Source of the DNA: Cervus elaphus | Taxonomy: Eukaryota; Chordata; Mammalia; Artiodactyla; Cervidae | Assembly: GCF_910594005.1 (NCBI RefSeq) | Contig: NC_057835.1 | Span: 48,570,001 to 48,634,000 of the forward strand | Direction: 5' to 3' | DNA length: 64,000 bases | In this document: positions 10,035 through 20,235 of the stretch, in pieces | Layout of the letters: each line of letters starts with the position of its first letter | Numbering within the stretch: the first letter of the stretch is position 1 | Made by a program: the position numbers and the translations under genes | The notes under the pieces: model-generated | The model's database searches: none | Seen by the model: the letters and a program-made list of their open reading frames with translations, nothing else | Told to the model about the DNA's origin: nothing

Positions 10035-12500
10035 GCCGCTTAGTTTAGAGACTGCTGAGTGCTCAGGGCCACACAAAGATGCATAAAATACAAGCCCTTC
10101 ACATGTGAAGTTTCCCTAAGCAGGAGCGTGGGTGAATCTTGGGCAGAATTCCCAGCCATATCTGTTAACAGTGATGAGCACCCTTCCTTCTGTAATATTA
10201 TCCAGGATGTTATATGATAGTGGTTTTCCTGTGTACAGATCTCTCCATAGACTGGAAGCTTCCTGAGGGCAATGACAAGGATTATTCATCTTTATGTCTC
10301 TAGTATCTCGCATAGTGCCTCATACAGCAATCCAAAAATGATGTTCATTCCTTTTGTTCATTCATTCATCAAAATCTTGCAGAGGTTCTAAACAGGGAGA
10401 GAAATGCTCTATGAGAATATGTAAGGCCATGTTGAAGTGGCCTGTGAACTGGCCCAATAGGAACAGGAGAATCGGGGCAGGAGGATAGGAAGGAAGGAAG
10501 GACCATGTCGACCAAGGAAGGGCAGGATGGGAGAAATTCCATCAGTTACTATGCTTGGAATGCAGGGTGGATACGTCTGGAAGAATGGGCTAAAGTGTAA
10601 TTGCAAAGGGCCTGGAATATTGGGCCAAGTGTTCTTCTTGAATTGGTGCCATTAAACAGAATCCCCTAGCTCTCCTCAGAACACTCAGGAGGTGGTATTG
10701 CTCTGCAGGAGACCAGGGAATCAGGATCCAGGGGACTTCTTTTTTAGGAAAATGTGCTGGGGTTTTGTCTTCCGTCTTGCAAATGATGTAGAGTGAATGC
10801 TGCGCAAGCACCAGCAGACTCCAGATCTTATCTGTGATGCTGATGATATTTCCTTAGGGAGGAGGCAGTGCATGATAACCAAGAATCTAGGGTACCAGCT
10901 TCCATCCTGGCTCCATCCATTATCATCAGTGAGACCCAACCACTGTGCCTTAGTTTTCTGGATTGATAATGGAGTTATCAAAGTTAGCAAAGTGGATTTG
11001 ATAATCACATCGTCTCAAAGGTGTTAAAAGGTTGAAAGGAAATGATGCTCAGAAACCTATGAGAACAGTACTTCTTGGCAGGTAAGTGTTCCACGAACCT
11101 TAACTATGATCATCTCTTCTCTTCTGTGGACCTTGGTTTCCTCATCCAAAGGGAGATAATAATACATGTTCCACACCACTTCTCCTGGGCCATGACAGAA
11201 TTAAATATGATTAAATGCGTGAAAGCAATTTGGAAGTTGAGCTCTGCATAGCGGCAGGGTGGAGATAAGGCTGTTCATTATGATGTCCTTGGCTGAAACA
11301 TAATCCCAAGAGCCTGGACAGGAAGGTGGGGTGTTCACGTATTTTCAGGCTGTTGGTTACAGGTGGGTGTGTGTGAATGACTTCTCTTGATGCAGTATGT
11401 CAAGATGAGGGCTTTAGTGTTTGACTGGCCCAAGATGGCATAAAGATGGAAACAGGGAAATTTACTAAGCAAGAAATAAATAAGGTTGCAGCCCTACAGC
11501 CTTGTAAGCCATATAATTTCAAACATCATAGTTTCAGACATCTGGGCTCTATTACCTGAAATCCCATTAAACCTTCAGTTTCATAATTCTGTGTAAAACT
11601 TGGTAAATTGCAAGATTCTGCTGATGGCCACCAGCCAGTTCAAGCAATTAATCACAAGGGTCCCTGAGCAGGGTTGCAACTCATGCCAAGTGGATTCTTT
11701 AAGGGGAAGCTGTGTACACAAAAGAACTAGCCCCATCCACACAGTTTCGTAGCAACATGCTTTGTAGCTCTGCCAACCCAGACAAATTATCTGTTATCAT
11801 TAAGACATCCAAGTCTCATAACTTTTTCCTCAATGGAAATTAGTACTCACCAGCCCAAAGAAGATCCTCAAACCTCGTTAACTGTAATGTAGACTGTAAC
11901 ATGCCCAGAGCCAACAAATCCAGTTCAGACTAAATGAAACCCTACCCTTTACCCACCCTCAGCGTTTTCTCCTTTGAGGGAACTCAACATGAACTGAGCT
12001 ATCTTTCCTTTTCAACTTTTCTAGAATGCCTGGACTGTTTGCATTTGCCCCTACGTTCCAGGCCAAAGGGCCAAAACCCACAGCAGAGAAGTAACCTTGG
12101 AGCCTCTCTTCAGAATCCTGCTAGACATACCCCAGGGTGAAAGGGCCCAGCGCAAAGGAACTATTTCTCTTAAGACTTCTTGCTTGGTTTTGCCAACTTG
12201 AAAGAGTTTATGTAAACAAGATAATCTTCTATACTTTAGAGCATTTATAAAGCCTTTCCTAATTACTGTTTTGTTTAGAGAGAGACTCTGGGAACATGAT
12301 GGAGAACAGAGGGGAGCCTTGAGCCCTCCCTTCAGACAGCAGAAAGGGGAGAAGGTGGCAGTCAGAATAAAATTTATGATATGGGTGAAAGTATTGTGAC
12401 TTCACCTTGCTTTTTAGGTTTCTTCTTTCTAAAACCCCTTTTATAAATCTCTCAGTCTCAGTTTCTAATGCTACAATGCAGCTGTCTAGTTTAGTAGCCA
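10035..12500. other. Mostly unique sequence with L2-like and MIR pieces
   Basis: No exon recognised. About 10240-10335 ('agactggaagcttcctgagg', 'agtatctcgcatagtgcct') resembles an L2 3' end in plus orientation. About 11130-11250 ('cttggtttcctcatcc', 'gagataataatac', 'gaattaaatatgattaaatg') resembles MIR on the minus strand. A GGAA run lies near 10487. The 68-codon frame at 11934-12140 has no recognisable motif. Confidence 0.5.
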
Positions 12501-12525
12501 GTCAGACACGACTGAGCTGAACTGA
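12501..12525 (+). mobile_element. BovB/Bov-tA 3'-terminal stub
   Basis: 'gtcagacacgactgagctga' and the following bases match only the last 25 bp or so of BovB/Bov-tA. Either an extremely 5'-truncated insertion or a remnant left by a deletion. Confidence 0.5.
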
Positions 12526-12557
12526 GGTACATGTGATCATTTAAATTTAAATGAGTT

Positions 12558-12732
12558 GGGACTTCCCTGGTCCAGTGGTTTTTAAGTCCAGTGGTTAAGA
12601 CTGTACTTTCAATGCAGGGAGTGAGGGTTCAATACCTGGTTGGGGAAGTAAGATCCTACATGCCTTGTAGCCAAAAAATTTTAAAAATTAAAGTAGATAT
12701 TTGCAGAATCTTTAAAAGAAAGAAAAAAAGTG
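12558..12732 (+). mobile_element. CHR-2 type SINE
   Basis: 'gggacttccctggtccagtg', 'gttaagactgtactttcaat', 'gagggttcaatacctggt' (B-box), 'agatcctacatgcc' and an A-rich tail define the cetartiodactyl tRNA-Glu-derived SINE. A 14-bp TSD with one mismatch ('aatttaaatgagtt' at 12544-12557; 'aatttaaatgaatt' at 12733-12746) bounds it. Confidence 0.9.
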
Positions 12733-12830
12733 AATTTAAATGAATTAAAATTAATTTTATGGAGACACTAGCCACATGTCAAGTGCTCAAAATAGCCACA
12801 TGTGGTTAATGGCTGCCATACTGGATAAAG

Positions 12831-13198
12831 CTGTGGTGCTGGAGAAGACTCTTGAGAGTCCCTTGGACAGCAAGGAGATCAAACCAGTTAATTCTAAAGG
12901 AAATCAACCCTGAATATTCATTGGAAGGACTGATGCTGAAACTGAAGCTCCAATATTTTTGGCCACCTGATGTGAAGAGCCAACTAATTGGAAAAGACAC
13001 TGATGCTGGGGAAGATTGAGGGCAGGAGGAGAAGGGGACGGTGGAAGAAGAGGTGGTTGGATGGCATCACTGACTCAATGGACATGAGTTTGTGCAAACT
13101 CCAGGAGACAGTGAAGGACAGGGAAGTGCTGCATGGACTGGTGTGTTGCAGTCCATGGGGTCGCAAAGAGTCCGACATAACTGAGAAACTGAACAACA
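12831..13198 (+). mobile_element. BovB LINE 3' end
   Basis: Plus-strand 3' end of BovB: 'ctgtggtgctggagaagact', 'aggagaaggggacggtgg', 'tggatggcatcactgactc', 'tccatggggtcgcaaagagt'. 5'-truncated to about 370 bp, inserted in the MER3-like element. Confidence 0.92.
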
Positions 13199-13249
13199 GA
13201 GAACATTTCCATCATTGCAGAAGCACCTTTGGATGGTGCTGCTCTAGGT

Positions 13250-13398
13250 GAAGAACCTCAACAGCCTTGCTACTCACAGACTCGCAGCACTGGTATCACC
13301 TGAAAACTTGTAGACATGCATGATCTGCATTTTAACACCATACCCAGGTGACTCCTAGGCACATTAAAATTTGAGCAGCACTGTTCTAAAATACCCTT
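13250..13398 (-). mobile_element. MER5A (hAT-Charlie)
   Basis: Minus orientation: 'gcactggtatcacctgaaaa', 'gatctgcattttaacacc', 'aggtgactcctaggcacatt', 'aaaatttgagcagcactg'. The 3' part is clear, the first 40 bp weak. Confidence 0.7.
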
Positions 13399-13469
13399 CC
13401 CCTCTTAAGAGTCTGTATAGTGAAATCCGTCATTGTCCTTGGCACAATTCGTTCTTATTTAGGTAGCTT

Positions 13470-13637
13470 GTGTCCCCTTGTGACCTAGAGGGTGGGATGG
13501 AGTGGGAGGTGGGAGGGAGGCTCAGGAGGGAGGAGCATGTGTCTACCTATGGCTCATTCATGTTGATGTATGGCGGAAACCAACACAATAGTGTAAAGCA
13601 ATTGTCCTTCAGTTAAAAACAAATTTTTTTAAAAAAA
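13470..13637 (+). mobile_element. L1 3' end
   Basis: Plus-strand ruminant-type L1 3' UTR: 'tgacctagagggtgggatgg', 'gggaggctcaggagggagg', 'gtctacctatggctcattca', 'gcggaaaccaacacaatag', then an A/T-rich tail. Contains the G-run tract typical of the L1 3' UTR. Confidence 0.85.
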
Positions 13638-13683
13638 GATTTACTCTTTGCCCAAAGAAGCTTGGGGTTAGGAGCAGTGATGC

Positions 13684-13870
13684 TTAAAGAATGGTCCTCA
13701 GATGGGTGATATGGGAGTGCCCTGCAAGCTTGTTAGAAATGCACGTTTACAAACCCACTCCAGACCTACTGAATCAGAGGTTTTTTTCCACTCAGGGCCC
13801 CAAATCTGGATTTTACCATGCTCTCCAGGGAATTTCCAAGCACAGTGAAGTTGGAGAAGCATTAGGCAGA
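13684..13870 (-). mobile_element. MER5A (hAT-Charlie)
   Basis: Near full length in minus orientation: 'gcttgttagaaatgcacg', 'agacctactgaatcagag', 'aatctggattttaccatg', 'agtgaagttggagaagca'. Confidence 0.75.
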
Positions 13871-14304
13871 CACATCATCAGGTGATTCTAAAACAGCATG
13901 ATAAGTATAATGAGACAGGAAACTCTCCAAGCCCTGCAACCCCCAAGGCAGGGGGGGACATCTTAGTAAATGTTCAATGGAACAAATGTTGCTCATCTGC
14001 TTAATTAAGTAGCTGATGCATGAATGGGCTTGTAGAAACTAAACAATACTGGGATGATGGACCTGGGGCTTTGAATGGATTGGATGGCTTGCTCAGGTCT
14101 TGCCTCTCCTGTCTGCCTCACTCTAAAACCCAGTATTTGGATCACTGCACTATATTATATCCAGGACTCTTGGTATTTTATTTCATGAAGTGAACAAGAC
14201 TATAAAGCAAATTTCCCCCACAGTCCGCACACTTTTCTCTGTCTGAAAGACAAATAACTACTATTTAAGTACTGAGGAGAAGATGTAGGGGCACCCATGG
14301 ATTT

Positions 14305-14477
14305 GTACCAAGCTGGTTTCGTGAGAATCACCAAGCTGCTTGTTAAATTTGAGAGATTTCTAGACCTCCCTCTGGACACTCTAAATCAGGGGAAATTGGA
14401 GAGAGGCTGGACAAAATAAAAATTGTAAGAAGCTCCTTGAGATGAGTCAGATGCAGTCAAGTTTGAGAACCTCAGAC
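14305..14477 (-). mobile_element. MER5A (hAT-Charlie)
   Basis: Third copy in the same orientation within 1.2 kb: 'gagaatcaccaagctgcttg', 'ttaaatttgagagatttcta', 'aatcaggggaaattgg', 'aagtttgagaacctcag'. More diverged. Confidence 0.6.
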
Positions 14478-15050
14478 TAAAATGGCCAAGTTCTTATCAC
14501 CCTGGAATTCAGAGACTCAGCTTATCCCACAGCAACCAGAGCTGATTTCTGAGAGATGTTTAAGCCTCATCGTGTAGACTAGCAGTTTCATTTGTAGTAG
14601 AGCAGGAAGGGGATGAATAGTGTCAATGGGGTGTTTTTTTCCCTTAGTGCTGAGGAAAAGGAAAGGGGCAGCTTGTGCACAAGTGCATTCTTCCTCTGTG
14701 TGTGTGTGTGTGTCTAATTTCACTCATCTCAGGAACCCGCACACTCTGTACAGAGAGGCAGCAACCCAAGCTGATCATGACAGCAAAGCCAGCACCAGAA
14801 AGACTACCCTTACAGTATCTGGAGTCCTTCACATTATAACTGAAACAATAAAATTGAGGGCTGAGAGGGTAGAGGATGGAAATCAAGGCCTTCCTACCCC
14901 ACCTAGGCATAAATGATTACCTAAAGGTCTTCCCATGGGGCTTTGGGCCCTCATGTGTCTTCTTAGCACTTGTGGCATCAAGGGGCCCTGGACGTGTCAT
15001 AATCAGGTTGAGGGTCGTAGCCTGGCCTGAAGGCTGCAGCTTCTCTAAGG
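14478..15050. other. Unassigned sequence with a short (GT)n run
   Basis: A (GT)n microsatellite of about nine units sits at 14696-14714. The opposing open frames at 14620-14916 and 14644-14910 run through it and have no recognisable motif. Confidence 0.5.
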
Positions 15051-15054
15051 TCCT

Positions 15055-15165
15055 TTATCTCCCCAAGCCTGACTTTCTTTATCTGTAAAGTGAGGTCATG
15101 GAATCTACCTCCTCAAGTTGCTGCAAAATGGAACAGGCTCTTATCACAATGCTTGACACAGACTA
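15055..15165 (-). mobile_element. MIR fragment
   Basis: 'gcctgactttctttatctgt', 'aaagtgaggtcatggaatct', 'acaatgcttgacacagac' fit MIR in minus orientation. Confidence 0.6.
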
Positions 15166-15224
15166 CTTAGTTAAGGATAGTTTTTACTTCTGTGGTCATT
15201 GTGGTCTATAGACTCTGAGTTAGT

Positions 15225-15750
15225 TGATGTTATCCAGAGAAACAGGATCAGTAGAAGATATTGGTCTCCAATAGGAGATATATTTTTATATCTATCTATA
15301 GATCCATCTATCTAGAGAGAGAGGGAGAGATAATAGAGAGAGAGAGAGAGAGTAGAGATAGATAGATATTGCAAAGAATGGCTTACACAATTTTGGAGGC
15401 TGAGAAAGCCAAGGATCTGTAGTCAGCTAGCTGGAGACCCAAAAGAGCTGATGGTATAAATTCCAGTTCAAGCCCAAGTGCAAAGGCAGGAAAAGACAAG
15501 ATATCGCAACTCAAACGCAGGCATAGAGAATGAATTCTCCCTAAAGCAGCCTTTTATTCTACTCAGGTCTTCAACTGACTGGATGGGGACCACCCACATT
15601 AGGGAAAGCAACTTGCTTGACTCAGTGTACTGATTCAAATGTTAATCTCATCCAGAAACAACCTCCCAGACACACCCGGAATAATGTTTAATCAACTATC
15701 TGGCCACCCCATGGCCTAGTCACATTGACACATAAAATTAACCATCACAG
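15225..15750. mobile_element. Ancient mammalian repeat with an internal GATA/GA tract
   Basis: 'ttatccagagaaacaggatc', 'aatggcttacacaattttgg', 'gctggagacccaaaagagct', 'cttcaactgactggatgggg' and 'gacacataaaattaaccat' follow a widespread old repeat consensus; family name not recalled with confidence. An impure (GATA)n/(GA)n microsatellite at 15284-15369 sits where this family usually has a simple repeat. Confidence 0.55.
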
Positions 15751-16396
15751 AGTCATTATGGATTCCAGTTTACGAAGGGTTTTGAAAAGTTACAGACTAG
15801 TTTGTGTGTTTTATTGCCCTGAACCCAAGTCCTCTGCTCTCCTGATACTCATCTTGTCTGAGATTCTGACCTCCATCTTCATCCAGTCAGAGGTAGCACT
15901 GATTTCTTCATCACATTCTCAGGAGGTGAACACCCCTCTCCTCAAACCATCAAGAGGACTGGTAGTGGCAGAAATGAAACCAGTGGAGCTGAGAACACAT
16001 GTGACTTCTCCCACCAAGGGGCTGGTGAGCAGAGTTGAGTTTTATTGCCACATAAATCCTTCTTTGTCCTTTTATCTCCTAACTCCTTCCATACCTACTG
16101 ATTAATTAATTGAGCATACCTGTTTAAAACATCCCATCTTGATTCTTATAATAGTATGCCTGTGAGGGTTCTAAAAGTTAGAAATGATTTAGTATCAGAG
16201 GTTTTGATTACATTGAATATAAAATCAAATAAAATGAGCAAATGATGAAGAGAAGAGGGGAGTGAGGTTTGAAATTAGCCTTATTTCCTGTACACACAAG
16301 AGGCACACTTAAGTTGGTTTTTATCTTGGCCTATTTTGGGAGTGATATATTTGACTCACAACCAGGAATAGAAGATACACAAGGACCTGTACCCTC
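15751..16396. other. Unassigned sequence
   Basis: No repeat or exon recognised. The 126-codon plus frame at 15725-16105 begins inside the preceding repeat and shows no domain. Confidence 0.45.
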
Positions 16397-16598
16397 TAAA
16401 CCAACTTCAGCGCTATTGACATTTTGAGCTGGATAATTCTTTGAAATGAGGGCCTGTCCTATGCATCCCAGGATGTTCAGCAGGGTCCCTGGCTTCCACC
16501 CATTAGATGCTGGTAGTATGACAACCAGAAATGTCTCCTGACGTTGCCAAATGGGAAAAAATTTGGACCCAGCTGAGAACCACTGCTCTAAACACAGG
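16397..16598 (-). mobile_element. MER20 (hAT-Charlie)
   Basis: Near full-length minus copy: 'cagcgctattgacattttga', 'ggataattctttgaaatgag', 'ccacccattagatgctggta', 'caaccagaaatgtctcctga', ending 'gctgagaaccactgctct'. Confidence 0.85.
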
Positions 16599-16839
16599 AC
16601 AGCTTTTAAACTGTGAGACAGAAATGTACTTTCTCTAGGCCAAACTTCTTATTTAGGGCTCTTTATGCATAGGGTTCACATTTGATGAGCATTTTTTTAT
16701 ACAGACACAGCTACTTGCTTTGTCTCCTGAATTCCTATTGGAGTTTAGCAACTCGCTTTCCTAATACATGTTTCCTATTGAGTCAGGAAAGCATTGTGGT
16801 GAGAACAGATCTGCTTTCCAGTCTCAGCTCTGGGCACTT

Positions 16840-16992
16840 CAGCAGGACGGCTGTGACAAGTTAATGAACCTGGCCTCATTTTTTCTAGGTGTGTTGTGAG
16901 GATAATGCAATTCAGCCCTCGAAGATGGCAGTGGTGACTCAATGAGCGCCTATAAAATCTTAGCTGGCCATCATAGCTGCTCAGTGAATATT
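16840..16992 (-). mobile_element. MIR fragment
   Basis: 'acaagttaatgaacctggcc', 'gtgttgtgaggataatgcaa', 'gctcagtgaatattag' match MIR in minus orientation. Confidence 0.55.
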
Positions 16993-17008
16993 AGTTCTGC
17001 TTCTTATT

Positions 17009-17468
17009 TTTTTTATGATTTTATTTATTTATCTGGGCTTCCCAGGTCGCGCTAGTGGTAAAGAACCCACCTGCCAATGCAGAGGACCTAAGAGATGCAA
17101 GTTCGATCCCCAGGTCAGGAAGATCCCTATTTATTTGTTTTTGGCTAAGCTGGGTCTGCATTGCTATGTAGACTTTTCTGTAGTTGCAGCGAGCAGGAGA
17201 TACTTTATAGTTGCACTGCACCAGCTCCTCATTGTGGTGGCTTCTCTTGTTGCTGAGCACTGGCCCTAGGGTAAGCAGGCTTCCGTAGTTGCAGCACATG
17301 GGCTCAGTCAGTAGTTGCAGCTCCCAGGCGCTAGAGCACAGGCTCGGTAGTTGTGGCACACGGGCTTAGTTGCTCCAAGGCATATGGAATCTTCCAGGAC
17401 TAGAGATTGAACCCGTGTCTCCTGCATTGGCAGGCGAATTTTTTACCACTGAGCCACCAGGGAAGACC
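17009..17468 (-). mobile_element. CHR-1 type SINE, with a nested Bov-tA
   Basis: Minus-strand long CHR SINE: reiterated 'gtagttgcagc' units, 'cttagttgctccaaggcata', 'gattgaacccgtgtctcctg' and the terminal 'gagccaccagggaaga'. The poly(A)-equivalent T-rich end is at 17009. A perfect 16-bp TSD 'agttctgcttcttatt' at 16993-17008 and 17469-17484 bounds the whole block, including the nested SINE. Confidence 0.93.
17031..17127 (+). mobile_element. Bov-tA SINE, 3'-truncated, nested in CHR-1
   Basis: Only the tRNA-like head is present ('gggcttcccaggtcgc' to 'caggtcaggaagatccc'); the BovB-derived tail is missing. 'tatttattt' occurs at 17022-17030 and 17128-17136 as a perfect 9-bp direct repeat, although in a TTTA-rich context. 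Confidence 0.85.
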
Positions 17469-17484
17469 AGTTCTGCTTCTTATT

Positions 17485-18105
17485 GATTGTTGTGGAGGCA
17501 ACTCTGGGTCTCCCTCCTTTGGACGGTACATCTCACTCCTGCTATAAATTGTCAGAGTGCATTCAGGCCCACCCCGAAGTCCTCAAACATGAGTCATAGG
17601 AGAGACACTTTCAGATAGAAGATATGGCCCTTCTGGTTGAATGGAAGACACTGAACAACCATTTTAAGAGACGAAGTCTTCTTTCTTCTCCAACCCGTCA
17701 AGGATGGGGCTGCCCACACACACCGTCTTTTCTTTTTTCCCAAACACTCCCTTGCGGCTGGAGTAGGGGGAGGTGACATGGGACACTCTCAGTCCCAGGC
17801 ATGTTCTTGAATCCTCTCCAGGCTGGCCTTTGTCTCCGATCAGCTTCTTCCTGCCTTTCAAGTGTCTGTTGTAAACTGTCCTTATCACAGAACTGTCTGT
17901 TGGCATCGGCACTAATCTGGGTGAGAGGGGAAGCCAGCTGCATTCACTGTGCCCTTGGCAGGTGAGGGGAATGTTACCCATCGCTGGAGGGGGCAAAGGC
18001 TTGGCCTTGGGGCCGTGTTGTTTCTGCTTCCTGACCCCTACCTGTGGCATTAGTACACTGACCTAATTGTATTTCTAGTTTCTCTAGGGAATTTTGAAAA
18101 GTTTC
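17485..18105. other. Unassigned sequence
   Basis: Comparatively GC-rich and free of recognised repeats. The minus frame 17664-18050 (128 codons) has no domain I recognise; a splice-donor-like 'ttggcaggtgagg' at about 17956-17968 lacks a supporting partner. Confidence 0.45.
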
Positions 18106-18107
18106 AG

Positions 18108-18368
18108 TAGTAATAATAATAAGTACCCATCACTTAGCAGATATTGACTGTTTGCCAAACACCATGCAAAGAACTTTTTCTGTGAACCCATTTCCGCATT
18201 ACATCAACCCAGTGAGGTGGGAATTGTGATCACCATTTTAAATGTGAGGCTGTTGAGGTTTGGAGAAACTCACATGTTCAATATCCCGTAGTTGCTAAGT
18301 GGTGAGGCTGGGATATCAACCAGATCTGCCTGACTCTGGAACTCATTCTCTTCAATCACTGGACTCTG
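18108..18368 (+). mobile_element. MIR, nearly full length
   Basis: 'agcagatattgactgtttgc', 'caacccagtgaggtgggaat', 'caccattttaaatgtgaggc', 'gttgctaagtggtgaggctg' and 'gcctgactctggaactcat' cover almost the whole MIR consensus in order. Confidence 0.85.
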
Positions 18369-18547
18369 ATGGGGCCCTGCTCATGCTGGACTCTGAAGCT
18401 ATTGCACTAAGGAAGGGAATAGCTCCCAGGATGCCTAAACCATTCAATAGTAATGTTGAAAAAAAGACATAAGAGCTTCTTACTGTTCACTAGTTGCAAA
18501 TCCACACATGGTTATTTCTGGGATGCGCATGTTCCTTGAGTAGTCCT

Positions 18548-18756
18548 CATGTGCATGCATGCGTACTCAGTCATGTCCGACTCTTTGCAACTCCATGGCT
18601 GTAGCCCGCCAGGCCCCTCTGTCCATGGAATTCTCCAGGCAAGAATACTGGAGTGGGTTGCTATGCCTTCCTCCAGGGGATCTTCCCCACCCAGGGATCG
18701 AACCCATGTCTTCTGCATTGGCAGGCGGATTCTTTACTACACCACCTGGAAAGCCA
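18548..18756 (-). mobile_element. Bov-tA SINE
   Basis: Complete minus copy ('tcatgtccgactctttgcaa' to 'ccacctggaaagcc') with a perfect 9-bp TSD 'agtagtcct' at 18539-18547 and 18757-18765. Confidence 0.94.
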
Positions 18757-18894
18757 AGTAGTCCTTAGATTCGAGAAAGAAACAGGCACAATTCCCACTC
18801 ATTTGCAGCCCCAACTACAGGATTAAATCTCCAGTAAAATTAGATATTGAATTAAGCCCTAAAAAAGAGAAAAACCTCTCCTTCTCCAACATCA

Positions 18895-19020
18895 CTTTCT
18901 TCTTCATTATTTCACAACCATTTATTAAGCATGTTCTGTATATTTGGCACAACACTTTGCATTAGGAAGACACACAATAAGATGTGGTAGCACCCTCAAA
19001 AATTTAGGAGGAGAGATGGA
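18895..19020. mobile_element. MIR/L2-like fragment
   Basis: 'aaccatttattaagcatgtt' followed by 'tggcacaacactttgcatta' and 'agacacacaataag' has the shape of an old MIR/L2 segment. Low similarity. Confidence 0.35.
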
Positions 19021-19145
19021 TGCATTAAATTTATGTTATTCTTAATCATTCTTTTTCAAGGTCACACATTTTCCAGAGCTGAGTTTAGCAAAAGCCTGAG
19101 TGATAGTATGTACTGTCAGATTCCTAGAAATCTGTCATTCCAGCT

Positions 19146-19288
19146 GCGCGTGTGTGCCTGCTTGTGTGCTAAGTTGCTTCAGTTGTGTCCGACTTTTTGA
19201 GACCTCATGGACTATAGCCCACCAGGCTCCTCCATCCATGGGATTCACCAGGCAAGAATACTGGGGTGGTTTGCCATTTCCTCCTATA
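19146..19288 (-). mobile_element. Bov-tA SINE, 5'-truncated
   Basis: Only the BovB-derived 3' half is present ('cagttgtgtccgactttttg', 'gcaagaatactggggtggt'). A perfect 10-bp TSD 'cattccagct' at 19136-19145 and 19289-19298 shows the truncation occurred on insertion. Confidence 0.93.
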
Positions 19289-19589
19289 CATTCCAGCTAT
19301 ACAGTTCCTTTATGGGTTTGCTTGGATAAAAGACTGTTACTTGCATCAGTTTCTAACCCCCTTTAATAATACTAGAATGTTGTCTGTTAATCAAATTATA
19401 AATATTTATCTTCTTAGTAGTATTAGTGAATGAAAATAACTGTGGATGCTTTAGTTAGCCAGTGCTCATGGATCAAAGCTGCACCCTCGTGAACTGAATT
19501 TTTGTTGTTCTTTTGTAAAACACCATGACAACAATAAATAAAAGTCCTAAAGCCGTCACTTTTCCCTCCATTTCCTTTCTACACGTATG

Positions 19590-19822
19590 TGTAAGTTTTT
19601 TTTAACTTTTTATTTTGAAATAGAATTGATTAACAATGTGATATTTTCGGATGTACAGCAAAGTGATTCAGTTATACATAGACTTGCATCTGTTGTGGTG
19701 TTTGGTTTTTTCCAAATTCTTTTCCCACATCGGTTGTTATATAACCCTGAGCAGACTTCCCTGTGCTCCACAGCAGGTCCTGTTGGTTATCCACTTTAAA
19801 CACAGCAGTGTGGACGTGAGTT
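19590..19822 (-). mobile_element. L1 3' end
   Basis: 'ttaactttttattttgaaat', 'gtacagcaaagtgattcagt', 'cttccctgtgctccacagca' and 'tggttatccactttaaacac' are L1 3' UTR on the minus strand. Confidence 0.85.
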
Positions 19823-19899
19823 TTGTATTGTGGTATATCAGAACTGTTCACCATGTTGCTAACATAATCATCGTAATGGCCATGTGATCACTCATCTTA

Positions 19900-20235
19900 T
19901 TAATTAACTATAATTTACTTAACCTAAGTTTTTCACAATAGGAAACTGGTTGTTTTCTACATTTTCCACTTTTATAAATAACCTCTGGGTTGCACATTTG
20001 TGCATATAGCTTCTTTCATGTTTTTAAAATATTTCCTTAGGATGCACTCCTGGAATAGGAACAGAGTCAATGAATGTGAATTTTTAATATTTTTTAAATA
20101 AATAAATAAATTTATTTTTAAATAAATATTTTTCTAGCTTACAATGCCACCAGCAATATATTAATATTCTACTTTCATTACAGTCTTATCAGTAGTGTAT
20201 ATTATTTTATATTTAATGCACTGAAATAGCACCTT
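19900..20235 (-). mobile_element. Old L1 (L1M-type) ORF2 fragment
   Basis: 'tccacttttataaataacct', 'tccttaggatgcactcctgg', 'aatgccaccagcaatatatt' correspond to an old L1 ORF2 region in minus orientation, with an AT-rich (TAAA)n expansion at about 20094-20130. Confidence 0.6.

Larger units (their letters stand above)
12534..13247. mobile_element. MER3-like hAT element, split by CHR-2 and BovB
   Basis: Three pieces form one old palindrome-rich DNA element: 12534-12557 ('atttaaatttaaatgag'), 12733-12830 ('aaattaattttatgg', 'agccacatgtggttaatggc') and 13199-13247 ('agaacatttccatcattgca', 'ggatggtgctgc'). The CHR-2 (12558-12732) and BovB (12831-13198) insertions account for the gaps. The name MER3 is from memory. 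Confidence 0.6.

Noticed and set aside
15284..15369. GATA/GA tract as a regulatory GATA-factor cluster
   Set aside because: It is an impure microsatellite inside an old repeat family that commonly carries one there.
17664..18050. 128-codon minus frame as a gene
   Set aside because: No recognisable domain, no start context, no splice partner; length is compatible with local GC content.
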